From positions 14,899-78,898 of the forward strand of contig JAPPLU010000070.1 in NCBI GenBank assembly GCA_028874075.1: a stretch of DNA of 64,000 nucleotides. Direction: 5' to 3'. The DNA is from Chloroflexota bacterium. GTDB taxonomy: Bacteria > Chloroflexota > Dehalococcoidia > Lucifugimonadales > UBA3495. This document shows, piece after piece, positions 1-11,637 of this stretch (position 1 is the first letter of the stretch; every line of letters begins with the position of its first letter). The position numbers were made by a program, and so were the translations under genes. The notes below the pieces were generated by a model. It was not told where the DNA came from. It worked only from the letters and a program-made list of their open reading frames with translations, and made no database searches.

Positions 1-157
1 AACTTATACATTCTAATCTCCCCAGATTTGTGGTGGTTGTAGTCGCAATACACGGCACGACAATTCGCGTCCGGGGGGGGTCGTGCCCCCGCCCCGGCAA
101 AACTGGCACCGCGATGTCGCGGGAGCACAGCCAGCCGTCTCGAATTAAGGACGGGCT
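1..157. other. Intergenic leader before ABC permease genes
   Basis: No reading frame enters from the left edge. A GC-rich hairpin-like stretch (CCGGGGGGGG / CCCCGCCCCGG, about 70-96) lies upstream of the first permease. The two other ABC systems in the window also have a hairpin between the binding-protein gene and the first permease, so a binding-protein gene may lie just outside the window on the left; that is inference. No clear promoter was seen. Confidence 0.4.
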
Positions 158-1075
158 ATGCAACGTTACATTGTAATGAGGGTGGGGCAGTCGATAGTCG
201 CCCTCATCATCCTGTCGATGATTATCTTCGCTCTGGGTCGCTTTACCGGAGACCCGATAATCTTGTTATTGCCCCAGGAAGCCACCATTGAAACGGAGTT
301 GGCGCTCCGTGCCCACTATGGCCTGGACCAACCCTGGCCCATTCAATATTGGAAGTTCGTAAGTAACGCAGTCCAGTTCGATTTTGGTGATTCCATTAAG
401 TCAAAGCGCCCAGTTATGGACTTGATCGGGCCCAAGGTGATGAACTCCCTCCGGTTGGGCCTGGCGGGTATGGTTATCACCCTCATAATCGGCATACCGT
501 TAGGGGTGCTGGCGGCGGTCAAGCGCGACACCTTCTTTGACGGAGGCGCCAAGCTGATTGCAATTATGGGGCAGTCGTTGCCCCAGTTCTGGGTGGGCAT
601 AATGCTGATCCAGCTATTCACCGTCCAGTTGGACCTGTTGCCGGCGGCGGGAACTGGAGGAATCAGCCACTACGTCATGCCCGCCTTTACCCTGGGATGG
701 TGGGTGGCGGCGGCGGTAATGCGGTTGCTGCGCTCCAGCATGCTGGATGCCCTGGACGGCGAGTACATTAAGATGGCTCGAATAAAGGGCTTGCCGGAAT
801 ACAAGATAGTGTGGAAGCACACCTTCAAGAATGCCCTGATTCCGGTACTGACCTTTGCCGGCACTTACTTGGCGACTTTCATCACCGGCGCCATCCTGGT
901 GGAAACGGTATTTGCCTGGCCCGGCCTGGGGCGCCTGGTCTACGACTCCATCATCTGGCGGGACTTCCCGGTGCTGCAAACCCTGGTGCTGATGATTGCC
1001 GTCGTGGTCATTACCGTCAACCTGGCGGTGGACATAGCTTACGCCTACATAGATCCCCGTATCAGGTATGACTAG
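158..1075 (+). CDS. Oligopeptide-type ABC transporter permease (DppB/OppB family)
   Basis: Inner-membrane permease of the binding-protein-dependent peptide/nickel ABC family, 305 aa, the usual length for DppB-like proteins. The N-terminal membrane segment (about residues 9-27) carries the family start MQRYIVMRV and is followed by a periplasmic loop. Five further hydrophobic segments follow, with the cytoplasmic EAA-type loop around residues 200-220 (EYIKMARIKG...W.H..KNAL), which docks to the ATPase. It ends in the family tail DPRIRYD. The DppC-type gene follows 15 bp later with its own ribosome binding site, so the two form an operon. The substrate (peptide, opine, sugar or other organic) cannot be told from the permease. 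Confidence 0.93.
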   Translation: MQRYIVMRVGQSIVALIILSMIIFALGRFTGDPIILLLPQEATIETELALRAHYGLDQPWPIQYWKFVSNAVQFDFGDSIKSKRPVMDLIGPKVMNSLRLGLAGMVITLIIGIPLGVLAAVKRDTFFDGGAKLIAIMGQSLPQFWVGIMLIQLFTVQLDLLPAAGTGGISHYVMPAFTLGWWVAAAVMRLLRSSMLDALDGEYIKMARIKGLPEYKIVWKHTFKNALIPVLTFAGTYLATFITGAILVETVFAWPGLGRLVYDSIIWRDFPVLQTLVLMIAVVVITVNLAVDIAYAYIDPRIRYD

Positions 1076-1090
1076 GGAGGAGGGTGAACT

Positions 1091-1987
1091 GTGGCAACAA
1101 CGATAACTACGCTGGCCAGAAGACCCGCCCTCCGGGAGCGAGGCAGACAAGCGGTGGAAACGCTACGGCGGGCTCCGCTCATTCCAATGGCGATCATCGT
1201 GATTGTCGTCTTTACGGCCACCTTTGCTCCCCTGCTGACGCCCCATTCCACGACCCAACCTTCACTGGCAGACAGGCTGACTCCGCCGGTATGGCAGGAG
1301 GGAGGCACCTGGGAGCACCCGTTGGGAACCGATGCCCTGGGTCGTGACCTGGCTACTCGGCTAATGTACGGCGGTCGCGTATCCATGATGGTAGCGATCT
1401 TCACCCTTGCCATCGGCGGCGGAATTGGAACGGCCATCGGGCTGGTGTCGGGCTACTTCGGTGGTCGGATAGATGCGGTGTTCATGCGCAGCGCTGACAG
1501 TACCCTGGCTTTCCCCATCATCCTGTTTGCCATCCTGTTGGTCGTGGCCGTGGGCCCAAATATAACCAACGTGGTGGTCGCCATTGCCCTGGTGCTGTGG
1601 GCCAGGTACGCCCGGGTGATACGGGGCGAAGTGCTGGCGCTTAGGGAGCGGGACTTCATAGCCCGGGCGCGGGTGTCGGGCTGTTCTCATTTGCGGATAA
1701 TCCTGCTCCACCTGTTCCCCAACACGGTGAATACCTTGCTGGTGCTGCTGACGCTACAGGTAGGGTGGGTGATTATCGTTGAAGCATCACTGAGCTTCCT
1801 GGGAGCGGGCATTCCGCCCCCGACGCCGGCCTGGGGCAGCATGGTCTCGGACGGCAGGGAGTATGTTGATACTGCCTGGTGGGTTTCGGCCATCCCGGGC
1901 ATTGCCATCATGCTGACTGTGGTTGCCTTCAACCTGTTCGGGGACTGGCTGCGGGATACGCTGGACCCGAAACTGAGGCAAGTGTAG
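1091..1987 (+). CDS. Oligopeptide-type ABC transporter permease (DppC/OppC family)
   Basis: Second permease of the pair, 298 aa. The GTG start at 1091 is supported by a GGGAGGAGGG Shine-Dalgarno 8-15 bases upstream. It has the DppC N-terminal cytoplasmic tail and first membrane helix, the family motif HPLGTDALGRDL (about residues 75-88), the EAA loop ERDFIARARVSG (about 178-190) and the C-terminal DPKLR ending. It pairs with the upstream DppB-like protein to form the membrane channel. No ATPase gene follows: the next gene is convergent and a strong hairpin terminator stands at 2042-2070, so energising subunits must come from elsewhere. Confidence 0.93.
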   Translation: MATTITTLARRPALRERGRQAVETLRRAPLIPMAIIVIVVFTATFAPLLTPHSTTQPSLADRLTPPVWQEGGTWEHPLGTDALGRDLATRLMYGGRVSMMVAIFTLAIGGGIGTAIGLVSGYFGGRIDAVFMRSADSTLAFPIILFAILLVVAVGPNITNVVVAIALVLWARYARVIRGEVLALRERDFIARARVSGCSHLRIILLHLFPNTVNTLLVLLTLQVGWVIIVEASLSFLGAGIPPPTPAWGSMVSDGREYVDTAWWVSAIPGIAIMLTVVAFNLFGDWLRDTLDPKLRQV

Positions 1988-2041
1988 GAGCGAGTATCAA
2001 GCACGGACGGGCAGGATAACAGGATAGCGCTTGAACGGAGA

Positions 2042-2078
2042 TGGGGCGGGTCTCACTGAGACCCGCCCCACTTTCTAT
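2042..2078 (+). terminator. Intrinsic terminator after the first permease pair
   Basis: A 14-bp perfect inverted repeat (TGGGGCGGGTCTCA, 2042-2055, with its complement at 2057-2070) is followed by a T-rich stretch. It lies between convergent genes and probably ends transcription of the permease operon. The same GGGGCGGGT-type stem recurs at 36306-36330. Confidence 0.75.
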
Positions 2079-2147
2079 TTCTATCCAGAGATAGCGCCCT
2101 CATCCTGCCCTTCCCTCTTGATGGGGATGGGTTCCTGGGATGGGCCT

Positions 2148-3848
2148 TTAGTCGTAGCGGACCCGCTCGGATTCGCTGGGCCCCCAGGGGACCGGGGCTA
2201 CCACGTCCCAGTCGGAGACGACGTCCACCACTGCGGGTCGGTTGGAGGCCAGGGCTTCCTCGATGGCGCCGGAGATGTTGGCAGGGTCGGTTACGCGAAT
2301 GCCAAAGGCGCCCATGGACTCGGCGACCTTGGCCAGGTCAACGTCGGTGAACTGCCACATGGCGTCGGCGCTCATTTCGGGGAAGTTGGCATTGACCACG
2401 CGCTCATCGCCGACGCGGCACTGGTTTAGAGAGCGGTTGTCGTTGACCACGATGACGGCGTTGATTCCGTAGCGGGTCGCAGTCTCCAGCTCGGAAACGT
2501 GGTACCAGAAGCCGCCATCGCCGGTGAAGGCCACCACGGGCCGGTCGGGCAGGGCGCACTTGGCGCCCAGGGCGGCGGGCAAAGCCCAGCCCAGAGAACC
2601 GGCGGCCCGCATGTACTCCTGCTGGGCGTGGTGCAGTTCTATGTATGCGCCGGTCCAGATACCAGCATGACCGGTGTCGGAAACCAGCATGGCGTCGGAG
2701 GGCAGGTTGTCGGTAAATTCCTGGCAGATGCGCTCCGGCCGGATGGGCTGGGCGTCGGAATGCCAGTCGGGGGCCACTTCGTCCCGGAATCCCTGAACCA
2801 GTTCCTGCACGCGCTCCACCCAGTCGGCGCGGGACACCGGCTCAAGCGCCTCGACCAGTCGGGAGACAGTGGCCTTGGCGTCGCCCTGGATGGCCACGCT
2901 GGTGGGGAAGCTGCGGCCCAGTTCCGAAGGGTCGATGTCAATCTGGATAACCTTGGCGCCGGGCAGGGGAATCCGCCAGTCCAGGGTTACCTGGCTGCCC
3001 GTATGGCTGCCGATGAAAATGGCCAAGTCGGCCTCGGCCACCACGCGGTTGGCGCACCAGCGGGAATAGGTGCCGCACACGCCGACGGAGAGAGGATAAT
3101 TTTCGGGGATAGTGCCCTTGGCGTTGAGGGAAGTGGCGACGGGAATGTTGAGCATTTCGGCCAGCTTCACAACTTCCTGCTGCGCGCCTGATGACGTAAC
3201 ACCGCCACCGGCAACTATTACGGGGCGGCGGGACTCGGCCAGCACCTGGACCGTGCGTCGAATCTGATCGGGGCTGGGCTCGGGACGCAGGGAAGAGCGC
3301 TTCATGAAGTCCTCTTCGATGATGACTTCCATCTCGGCTTCGCCGTTCTCGATTACTTCGCCCTGGATGCCCATGAAGTCCATGTGAACCGGCCCGGGGG
3401 CGCCGGATGTGGCTTCACGGAAGGCCTGCCGCAACAGGTGGGGCAGTTGTTCCACGGTGTCCACCGCCACGCTGTACTTGGTAGTGGAACTGAAGGGTTT
3501 GAAGTGCTCAATTTCCTGGTAGGAGTTGCGGTATTGGTGGGAAAGAGGCCGGTGTCCGGTTATGGCGATGACGGGAGAAAGGCCCAGGAAGGGGTCCTGC
3601 AGGCCGGCGGCCAGGTTAGCCGCGCCTACCGACTGGGCCATGCAGGCAGCGGGGCCGTTGGAAGCCCGGGCGTAACCGTCGGCCATGTAGGCGGCGGCTT
3701 TCTCGCCGTGGCAAACGATGCGTTCAATACCCGCGATTTCCAGTTCCGCCAGTATGCGGCGAGCAATGGACGGGACGTAGAAAACGTGGGTCATTCCGTA
3801 TCCCTTGAAAGTTTCCGCCACGAACCTGGCGCCGGTCATTCTTGGCAT
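2148..3848 (-). CDS. Thiamine-diphosphate-dependent enzyme, acetolactate synthase-like
   Basis: A 566-aa member of the acetolactate synthase / benzoylformate decarboxylase superfamily, which uses TPP to cleave or form bonds next to a keto group. All three domains are visible: an N-terminal PYR domain with the catalytic Glu in CHGEKAAAYMADGYAR (about residue 49), a central nucleotide-fold domain (about 195-330), and a C-terminal PP domain with the TPP/Mg motif GDGGFWY...NDN (about 440-470). The ATG start has GGAGGT seven bases upstream. It stands alone, without a regulatory small subunit (IlvH), so it is more likely a catabolic decarboxylase/ligase (oxalyl-CoA decarboxylase, glyoxylate carboligase or similar) than biosynthetic IlvB. 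Substrate unresolved. Confidence 0.88.
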   Translation of the reverse strand: MPRMTGARFVAETFKGYGMTHVFYVPSIARRILAELEIAGIERIVCHGEKAAAYMADGYARASNGPAACMAQSVGAANLAAGLQDPFLGLSPVIAITGHRPLSHQYRNSYQEIEHFKPFSSTTKYSVAVDTVEQLPHLLRQAFREATSGAPGPVHMDFMGIQGEVIENGEAEMEVIIEEDFMKRSSLRPEPSPDQIRRTVQVLAESRRPVIVAGGGVTSSGAQQEVVKLAEMLNIPVATSLNAKGTIPENYPLSVGVCGTYSRWCANRVVAEADLAIFIGSHTGSQVTLDWRIPLPGAKVIQIDIDPSELGRSFPTSVAIQGDAKATVSRLVEALEPVSRADWVERVQELVQGFRDEVAPDWHSDAQPIRPERICQEFTDNLPSDAMLVSDTGHAGIWTGAYIELHHAQQEYMRAAGSLGWALPAALGAKCALPDRPVVAFTGDGGFWYHVSELETATRYGINAVIVVNDNRSLNQCRVGDERVVNANFPEMSADAMWQFTDVDLAKVAESMGAFGIRVTDPANISGAIEEALASNRPAVVDVVSDWDVVAPVPWGPSESERVRYD

Positions 3849-4495
3849 AGTTGGACCTCCATTTTGTTCCTGTAGTTAGACGGCTGAACATTAGCACCAC
3901 GGGTAGCTACAGTCAACCGAAGGACGGAGCCACCGAGGCCCGGGTTTCGTTTTGCGGAGGGTCATGACGACGGCCCTGTTCTATCTGATCCAGGCATGAA
4001 TAGGAACCCTGATTCATGGGGCATTTTTTGTTTTCCGTGCCATTTTGGGCCATTTTGGGCCATTTTGTATTTGAGAGCGGCGGTGGGCAGTGGTGAAACG
4101 GCCCAATTTGTGGGCCGAAATCGCTGGACGTCCAATCTGTATACTCGCTTTTTCCCGGGCCGTTTTGGGCCGTTTTGGGCCGTTTTGAGCCGTTTTGGGC
4201 CATTTGGGGACCTCGTTCCCAGCCTCCCCTCCAAGGGCAGACGTTCCGCACCCAAAGGGCCAGGGTTCCTGGACAGGCCCAAGATGATCCTTCGGGGGCC
4301 CCAGGATGAGCGCGGCACAGCGGCCCAGGGCAGAGACTCAGGTTTGCCCCGTATGGGGAGTTTGTACTCTTATGGTGGAGGGGTGTCAGGCAGGGTGGCA
4401 AGGGGCAAGTGTCACTTCGATGGTGGTGCAATTCAGCGGGGAGGGAGAGTTCTCCGCCGTCTGCACAGCGTTGCTTCAAGCCTGGACAGGTCAGA
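3849..4495. repeat. Gene-free stretch with 10-bp phased T-tract repeats
   Basis: No convincing gene is present. Two blocks repeat a 10-bp unit: CATTTTGGGC three times (about 4041-4066) and CGTTTTGGGC four times plus a degenerate fifth copy (about 4161-4206). The TTTT tracts start at 4043, 4053 and 4063, then at 4163, 4173, 4183 and 4193. The two blocks are therefore exactly 100 bp apart and in the same 10-bp phase. T-tracts repeated near the helical period are known to bend DNA. A minus-strand frame across this region is only a translation of the repeats. Confidence 0.7.
3888..3916 (-). promoter_or_regulatory. Weak sigma70-type promoter candidate for the TPP enzyme
   Basis: On the minus strand TTGACT, a 17-base spacer and TAATGT. 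The -35 box is good and the -10 box poor. It lies 40-68 bases upstream of the ATG. Confidence 0.35.
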
Positions 4496-4524
4496 TTGAC
4501 TTTCCATAGGGTCTGCCATACAAT
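4496..4524 (+). promoter_or_regulatory. Sigma70-type promoter of the metallo-hydrolase gene
   Basis: TTGACT (4496-4501), a 17-base spacer and TACAAT (4519-4524), each one base from consensus, with the start codon 43 bases downstream of the -10 box. Confidence 0.65.
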
Positions 4525-4566
4525 CCTGCCCGCTTGGGCAAACTGGATATTTTGAGGAGACGGGAC

Positions 4567-5340
4567 ATGCCGGAACTTAGCGTACTGTTACAGGGAAGTC
4601 CACTGCGGACCGATGTGGGAATAGTGGGATTCTGCTCGGTGGTGTTGATTGAGGGTGAGAAGCGCATTCTGGTGGATGTGGGCCACGTCGGGCGCAGGAC
4701 TGCGCTGGAGAATGCCCTGAAGGCGAGGGGCCTGACGCCGGAGGACATCGATATCACCATCATGAGCCACGCCCACTGGGACCACAGCCAGAACTACGAC
4801 CTGTTCCAGCACGCTCCCATGCTGGTGCATCCGCTGGAGCGCAAGTACGCCCACAAGCCCCACCGTAACGACTGGGCTACGCCGGCGTGGTCAGGGGCAT
4901 TGATTGAGTTCCAACCCAAGATCGAAGAGGTGGAAGAGGGCCACATCGTTGAGCCAGGGGTAACCCTGATGCATACGCCGGGGCACTCTCCGGGCAGTCT
5001 CTCGGTGATGGTGGAAACCCCGCAGGGCTTGAGCATCATATCCGGAGACGTGCTGCATTATTCTGCAGTGGCTTTGACCCGCAAGAACCCCCTGGTCTTC
5101 TGGAACGAGAAGGAAGCCACCCAGAGCATTGACCGGATAGTAGAGCAGGCGGACATCATCTATCCGGGCCACGACCGGGCGTTTCACGTGGTGAAGGGAG
5201 AGATTGAATACCTGGAAGAGACCAAGATGACGGTGGCGGGCCTGGACCCCGAGGACCCCAACATAACCTTCGACTTTGCTCCCCGGCCCATTTGGGTTAT
5301 GCCGGGGATTGAGGACCAGACACTGGAACGGCTGGGGTGA
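4567..5340 (+). CDS. MBL-fold metallo-hydrolase
   Basis: Metallo-beta-lactamase-fold hydrolase, 257 aa from the ATG at 4567. An in-frame TTG at 4534 exists, but GAGGAGA sits eight bases before the ATG and the promoter -10 box is at 4519-4524, so the ATG is preferred. The dinuclear-metal motif HAHWDH is at about residues 73-78. The remaining ligands lie in HTPGHSPGS, in SGDVLH and in YPGHD near the C terminus. Overall layout resembles the AHL-lactonase/AttM-like branch, but many small-ester and lactone hydrolases share it, so the substrate is unknown. It is transcribed alone, ending at a strong terminator. Confidence 0.88.
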   Translation: MPELSVLLQGSPLRTDVGIVGFCSVVLIEGEKRILVDVGHVGRRTALENALKARGLTPEDIDITIMSHAHWDHSQNYDLFQHAPMLVHPLERKYAHKPHRNDWATPAWSGALIEFQPKIEEVEEGHIVEPGVTLMHTPGHSPGSLSVMVETPQGLSIISGDVLHYSAVALTRKNPLVFWNEKEATQSIDRIVEQADIIYPGHDRAFHVVKGEIEYLEETKMTVAGLDPEDPNITFDFAPRPIWVMPGIEDQTLERLG

Positions 5341-5382
5341 ACGTAGCCATACATGGTTGGACAGAATAGACAGGGTGTTTTG

Positions 5383-5415
5383 TGGGGCGGAATCAGATTC
5401 CGCCCCAATTTTTTT
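5383..5415 (+). terminator. Intrinsic terminator after the MBL-fold hydrolase
   Basis: A 12-bp stem (TGGGGCGGAATC at 5383-5394, complement 5396-5407) followed by a run of seven T (5409-5415). It separates the convergent metallo-hydrolase and Uma2 genes. Confidence 0.8.
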
Positions 5416-5478
5416 CTTCAACGGCCTGCGGTCGCGAAGTCAGTGGATGGCGAAACCGTTGGCTCAGCGCAAATTCTC

Positions 5479-6201
5479 CTAGCCTTCCAGTTCCCTCAAC
5501 CGCTCCTCAGCCGCTCGCCTTGCCTGGCGTTCGGCCTCCAGCGCTTAACGCTCAGTCTCCAGCGCCTGGCGCACGGTTTCCAGTTCCTGCTGCACGTCAT
5601 GAAAACGGAGGATGTGTTGGCCCGTTGCGGGGTCGTACCAGCCCAGCTGCCCGTGTTCCCAGCGGAGGTGAAGGTTAAGGGCCGTACTGTATCCCTGCCA
5701 AGTATGTTCATCCAACCGTTCCAGCGCGATGGGAGCATATTCACCATTTTCCAGCCGGTCGCCGGCCAAGGGAACGCCGTGGAATCTACCGCCGGAGGGG
5801 TCGAAGCGCCAGTATTCGGGAATGCCCAGTGCAGCGTAGCCTTCACGCTTTACGGTGGTGTCGCGGCGACCCGTATTGGCCGACCCAATTTCCAGGACGA
5901 AATCGGGGGGCTTGCCCTGTTCGGAGATGACATAGCCGTTACGCTCCATCATCAGGTCCGGTCTGACGTTAAAGGCAATCATCAAGTCGGGCTCGAACAG
6001 GCCGGCCATACTGGCGGTGGGCTCCCGGCTGATGTAAGTGTCCCCAACAATAATGGTAGTGTCCTTACTTCCCAGATGCTCCGACAGAAAGTGCGAATTG
6101 CCCGTGAAATTGAGGTAAAGATGGTTGTTCATATCCTCCGCCGGTGGGGCGTCGGGAAGGCGGATGAATGGGACTGACTTACCGGTTGGCAAGGTGGTCA
6201 T
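5479..6201 (-). pseudogene. Uma2-family (DUF820) nuclease, C-terminal coil cut by an in-frame stop
   Basis: PD-(D/E)XK-like Uma2/DUF820 protein, widespread in multicopy in Chloroflexota and cyanobacteria; function in the cell is unknown. The core reads FEPDLMIAF (about residues 70-78), PPDFVLEIGSANTGRRDTTVKREGYAALGIPEYW (about 100-135, with the E and K of the nuclease core) and ends in a family-typical charged coil. A TAA at 5545-5547 ends the frame after ...RQALETER (218 aa). The same frame then continues for 21 codons in perfect coil character (ALEAERQARRAAEERL...) to a TAG at 5479-5481. One C-to-T change of a CAA codon would explain this. The catalytic fold is intact, so the 218-aa form (5545-6201) may still be active; pseudogene is a cautious label. 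Confidence 0.7.
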
Positions 6202-6352
6202 TTCAAGCCTCGCTGGCCGTCGGCCGATGGTTAAAGAGCAGCCGGAACTGTTTACAAAGTATAGAGCGATACGCAGGCCCTGTCATTTGGCCCGCTTACC
6301 CAATGTCGTCAGGATGCGGTGTTAGCGATCCAAAAGTCGAACTCTGGGGTGG

Positions 6353-7432
6353 CTAGCGGCTCGACAGTTTGACCGGCAATCCGGTACGGGCAGCCTCCTC
6401 AATTGCCAGGGTTACTTCGACGGTGCGGCGGCCCTCCCGCACGGTGGTGTGGGAGCAGGGGGTGCCGGCGGACAGGTGGTCGAACCAGGAGCGGGTCTCG
6501 TTGGCGATGGGGCCCCAGTATTCGCCCATGGCCCAGTCGCCGGAGGAGTTGCTCTGCATGAAGAGGGCGTCCACGTAGTGGTCGGGGACATAGGCGTGGG
6601 GCACCCCCTTGTCGGTGAAGAGGAAGCTGTCCTTGTTGTCCATGTCCAGGACGATAACGCCGTCTTCGCCCAGCACCTCGAAGCGGGCGCTCTGGCCGTA
6701 GGTGGGATAGCGGGCAGGAAGGGCGTAGCAGATGCCGAGGTTGACCAGGGCACCGTTTTCGAAGGTGATAATGGCCCAGGTTACGTCGTGGATATCGTGG
6801 CCCATCTCTTTGTAGAGGCCGTAGTTGCCCCGGGCGATGACCTCCACGGGGCGGACGTCGTCCAGGTACCAGCAGGCCATGTCCACGTAGTAGGTGAGGG
6901 CGTCCAGGACCGGGGTGGCCTCGGGCGAGCGCTTGAGAATTTCCATCATGTGGGCGCGGGAGTTGTAGACCCGGGACTGGATTCCGAGGATGCCGCCCAG
7001 GCGTCCCTGGGCCACCTGCTCGCGGGCCAGCATCCAGCGGCGGTCGTGGCGGCGGGAGTAGCCGATGCGCAGTTCCACCCCCGTTCGGTCCACGGCCTCG
7101 ACAATCTTGTCGGTGTCCTCCAGAGTGAGGGCCAGGGGCTTTTCCACGAATACGGGTTTGCCCAGTTCCAGGGCCTGGAGAATGGGCTCCACGTGCTCGT
7201 GTTCCGGGGTGGAAATGACGACGGTGTTGACCTGGGGGTCGGAAATGATGCGGTAGTTGTCGCTGGAGGTGAGGTCGGCGTTGACCTGCTGGCCTAGCAT
7301 TCCGGCCTTTTCCGGATCGATGTCGGAGACGGCAAGGAAGCGTACCGAGGGGTGGCGGGAGGCCATGTTGGCGCGGAGGGTGCCGATGCGGCCGGAACCA
7401 ACTACGGCGACGCCGAGGTCCTGTTTTTGCAT
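6353..7432 (-). CDS. Gfo/Idh/MocA-family NAD(P)-dependent oxidoreductase
   Basis: A 359-aa dehydrogenase of the glucose-fructose oxidoreductase / myo-inositol 2-dehydrogenase family. The N-terminal Rossmann fold opens with VVGSGRIGTLRA (about residues 9-20). The diagnostic EKPLALT is at about 95-101; its Lys is the family's catalytic lysine. The C-terminal alpha/beta domain contains a DVTWAIITFENGALVNLG strand set typical of substrate binding. It likely oxidises a cyclitol or sugar derivative. AGGAG lies nine bases before the ATG. No sugar transporter or inositol gene is adjacent, so the substrate is open. Confidence 0.9.
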   Translation of the reverse strand: MQKQDLGVAVVGSGRIGTLRANMASRHPSVRFLAVSDIDPEKAGMLGQQVNADLTSSDNYRIISDPQVNTVVISTPEHEHVEPILQALELGKPVFVEKPLALTLEDTDKIVEAVDRTGVELRIGYSRRHDRRWMLAREQVAQGRLGGILGIQSRVYNSRAHMMEILKRSPEATPVLDALTYYVDMACWYLDDVRPVEVIARGNYGLYKEMGHDIHDVTWAIITFENGALVNLGICYALPARYPTYGQSARFEVLGEDGVIVLDMDNKDSFLFTDKGVPHAYVPDHYVDALFMQSNSSGDWAMGEYWGPIANETRSWFDHLSAGTPCSHTTVREGRRTVEVTLAIEEAARTGLPVKLSSR

Positions 7433-7482
7433 GGGGGTTGACTCCTGTTGGTTGGTTAACTGATTGGGGGCAACGTGAGGAA

Positions 7483-7869
7483 TCAGGGGTATTCGGTGGC
7501 TTTATTGCCAAGACTATACTTCAAAGCCCGGGTTGGAACCAAGCGCTTCCTCACCGGGTCCACGACCAGTAAGGCAGTTTCCATAGCAATAGCTCCCAAT
7601 AAAACGGGGGCGGATTCCTTCGAGAAGGAAACGTAGGTGATGACTTCAATACCGTCCACCTTAACGCGCGCTACGCCCAAATCGTCCTGAGACACCGAAC
7701 CGTCGGCGAGCTCCGACTCCACCCTTCGAACCGGTACTATTCCCAAGTCCCTAAGCAGGATTTCCGGAAGGCAAGTGTAAGTGGCGCCAGTATCCACCAC
7801 GGCGTCAAGAACAGCAGAACGGCTGCCTTCTTCAGAAAAAATCTCCACGGGAACAGTGAAATTCCCCAT
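7483..7869 (-). CDS. Retropepsin-like (clan AA) aspartic protease
   Basis: Small single-domain aspartic protease-like protein, 128 aa from the ATG at 7869. Longer in-frame starts exist up to 7917, but they run through a palindromic repeat, while GAGG sits six bases before this ATG. The catalytic-type motif is VVDTGATYTCLP (D-T-G-A, about residues 24-35), followed by a flap-like segment and a second hydrophobic psi-loop region (VLLGAIAMETALLVVD). A single domain of this size would be expected to act as a homodimer, as in retroviral proteases. No retroelement genes are nearby, so this is the stand-alone bacterial type, whose role is unknown. Confidence 0.78.
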   Translation of the reverse strand: MGNFTVPVEIFSEEGSRSAVLDAVVDTGATYTCLPEILLRDLGIVPVRRVESELADGSVSQDDLGVARVKVDGIEVITYVSFSKESAPVLLGAIAMETALLVVDPVRKRLVPTRALKYSLGNKATEYP

Positions 7870-7905
7870 CTGCAACCTCGTTCTATAACTCTCCCCCATA
7901 TAAGC

Positions 7906-7950
7906 ACGAAAAACCACGAAACTGCAACTTGCGCCTTCGTGGTTCTTCGT
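7906..7950. repeat. Imperfect palindrome with phased CACGAA units
   Basis: Arms 7906-7920 and 7936-7950 are inverted copies matching at 14 of 15 positions, separated by 15 bases. Within the left arm CACGAA repeats with a 10-bp period. A related CACGAA-rich stretch occurs at 41764-41790. This looks like a dispersed intergenic repeat; it lies just upstream of the aspartic protease gene. Confidence 0.6.
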
Positions 7951-8003
7951 TTGGCTTGGAGGAGTAAGCTAAAGGTGCAGCAGCCCACACCGGGGTTACT
8001 GCC

Positions 8004-11395
<3,392 letters not shown>

Positions 11396-11444
11396 TGGGG
11401 CCCCCTATGGATTCGCTGTCCGCATTGCGGACAAGCCCGCAAAC

Positions 11445-11476
11445 GAAAAAACCGCCAGGTTTGTGAACTCTGGCGG
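11445..11476 (-). terminator. Intrinsic terminator of the TPP riboswitch expression platform
   Basis: On the minus strand CCGCCAG (11476-11470) pairs with CTGGCGG (11458-11452), with extra GTT/AAC pairing inside, followed by six U (11451-11446). It stands between the aptamer and the symporter start codon, as expected for transcription attenuation. A second small hairpin (TGTCCGCAATGCGGACA, about 11418-11434) follows before the ribosome binding site. Confidence 0.85.
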
Positions 11477-11484
11477 AAGATAAA

Positions 11485-11597
11485 CGGGAAGCCCCAGTTC
11501 CTACGCCGGCATTACCCGGATCAGGTGCTACGGTCGGCGGCTGTGTGGCCGCCCTCTCAGCCTGGCATAACCAAGCTCCCGCCAGAAGCATCTTCAA
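11485..11597 (-). ncRNA. TPP riboswitch (THI element)
   Basis: Read on the minus strand, the region contains both conserved cores of the TPP aptamer: GGCTGAGAGGG (about 11539-11529), which binds the pyrimidine ring, and CACCTGATCCGGGTAATGCC (about 11527-11504), which binds the diphosphate. The closing GCGTAGGAA follows. A variable GC-rich P3 hairpin (GGCGGCC...GCCGCC) lies between them. Downstream is an intrinsic terminator, so high TPP should stop transcription of the symporter-thiC unit. Exact ends are approximate. Confidence 0.93.
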
Positions 11598-11608
11598 TTG
11601 TTGGTGGC

Positions 11609-11637
11609 AAGATACCACAGGGAGTATGGTGGGTCAA
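11609..11637 (-). promoter_or_regulatory. Sigma70-type promoter of the TPP-riboswitch operon
   Basis: On the minus strand TTGACC (11637-11632), a 17-base spacer and TATCTT (11614-11609). The predicted start falls a few bases before the aptamer, the arrangement expected for a riboswitch leader. Confidence 0.6.

Noticed and set aside
4041..4206. CRISPR array
   Set aside because: The repeat unit is 10 bp with no unique spacers and no cas genes.
3913..4479. Minus-strand open frame of 188 codons with repeated QNGPK-like residues
   Set aside because: It is the translation of the 10-bp GGGCC(G/A)TTTT repeats; no ribosome binding site and no family resemblance.
6399..7511. 370-codon minus-strand frame rich in Arg, Pro and His
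   Set aside because: Alternative frame of the Gfo/Idh/MocA gene with low-complexity composition.
5479..7869. Restriction-modification or toxin-antitoxin system around Uma2 and the aspartic protease
   Set aside because: No methyltransferase, specificity subunit or antitoxin-like small gene is present.
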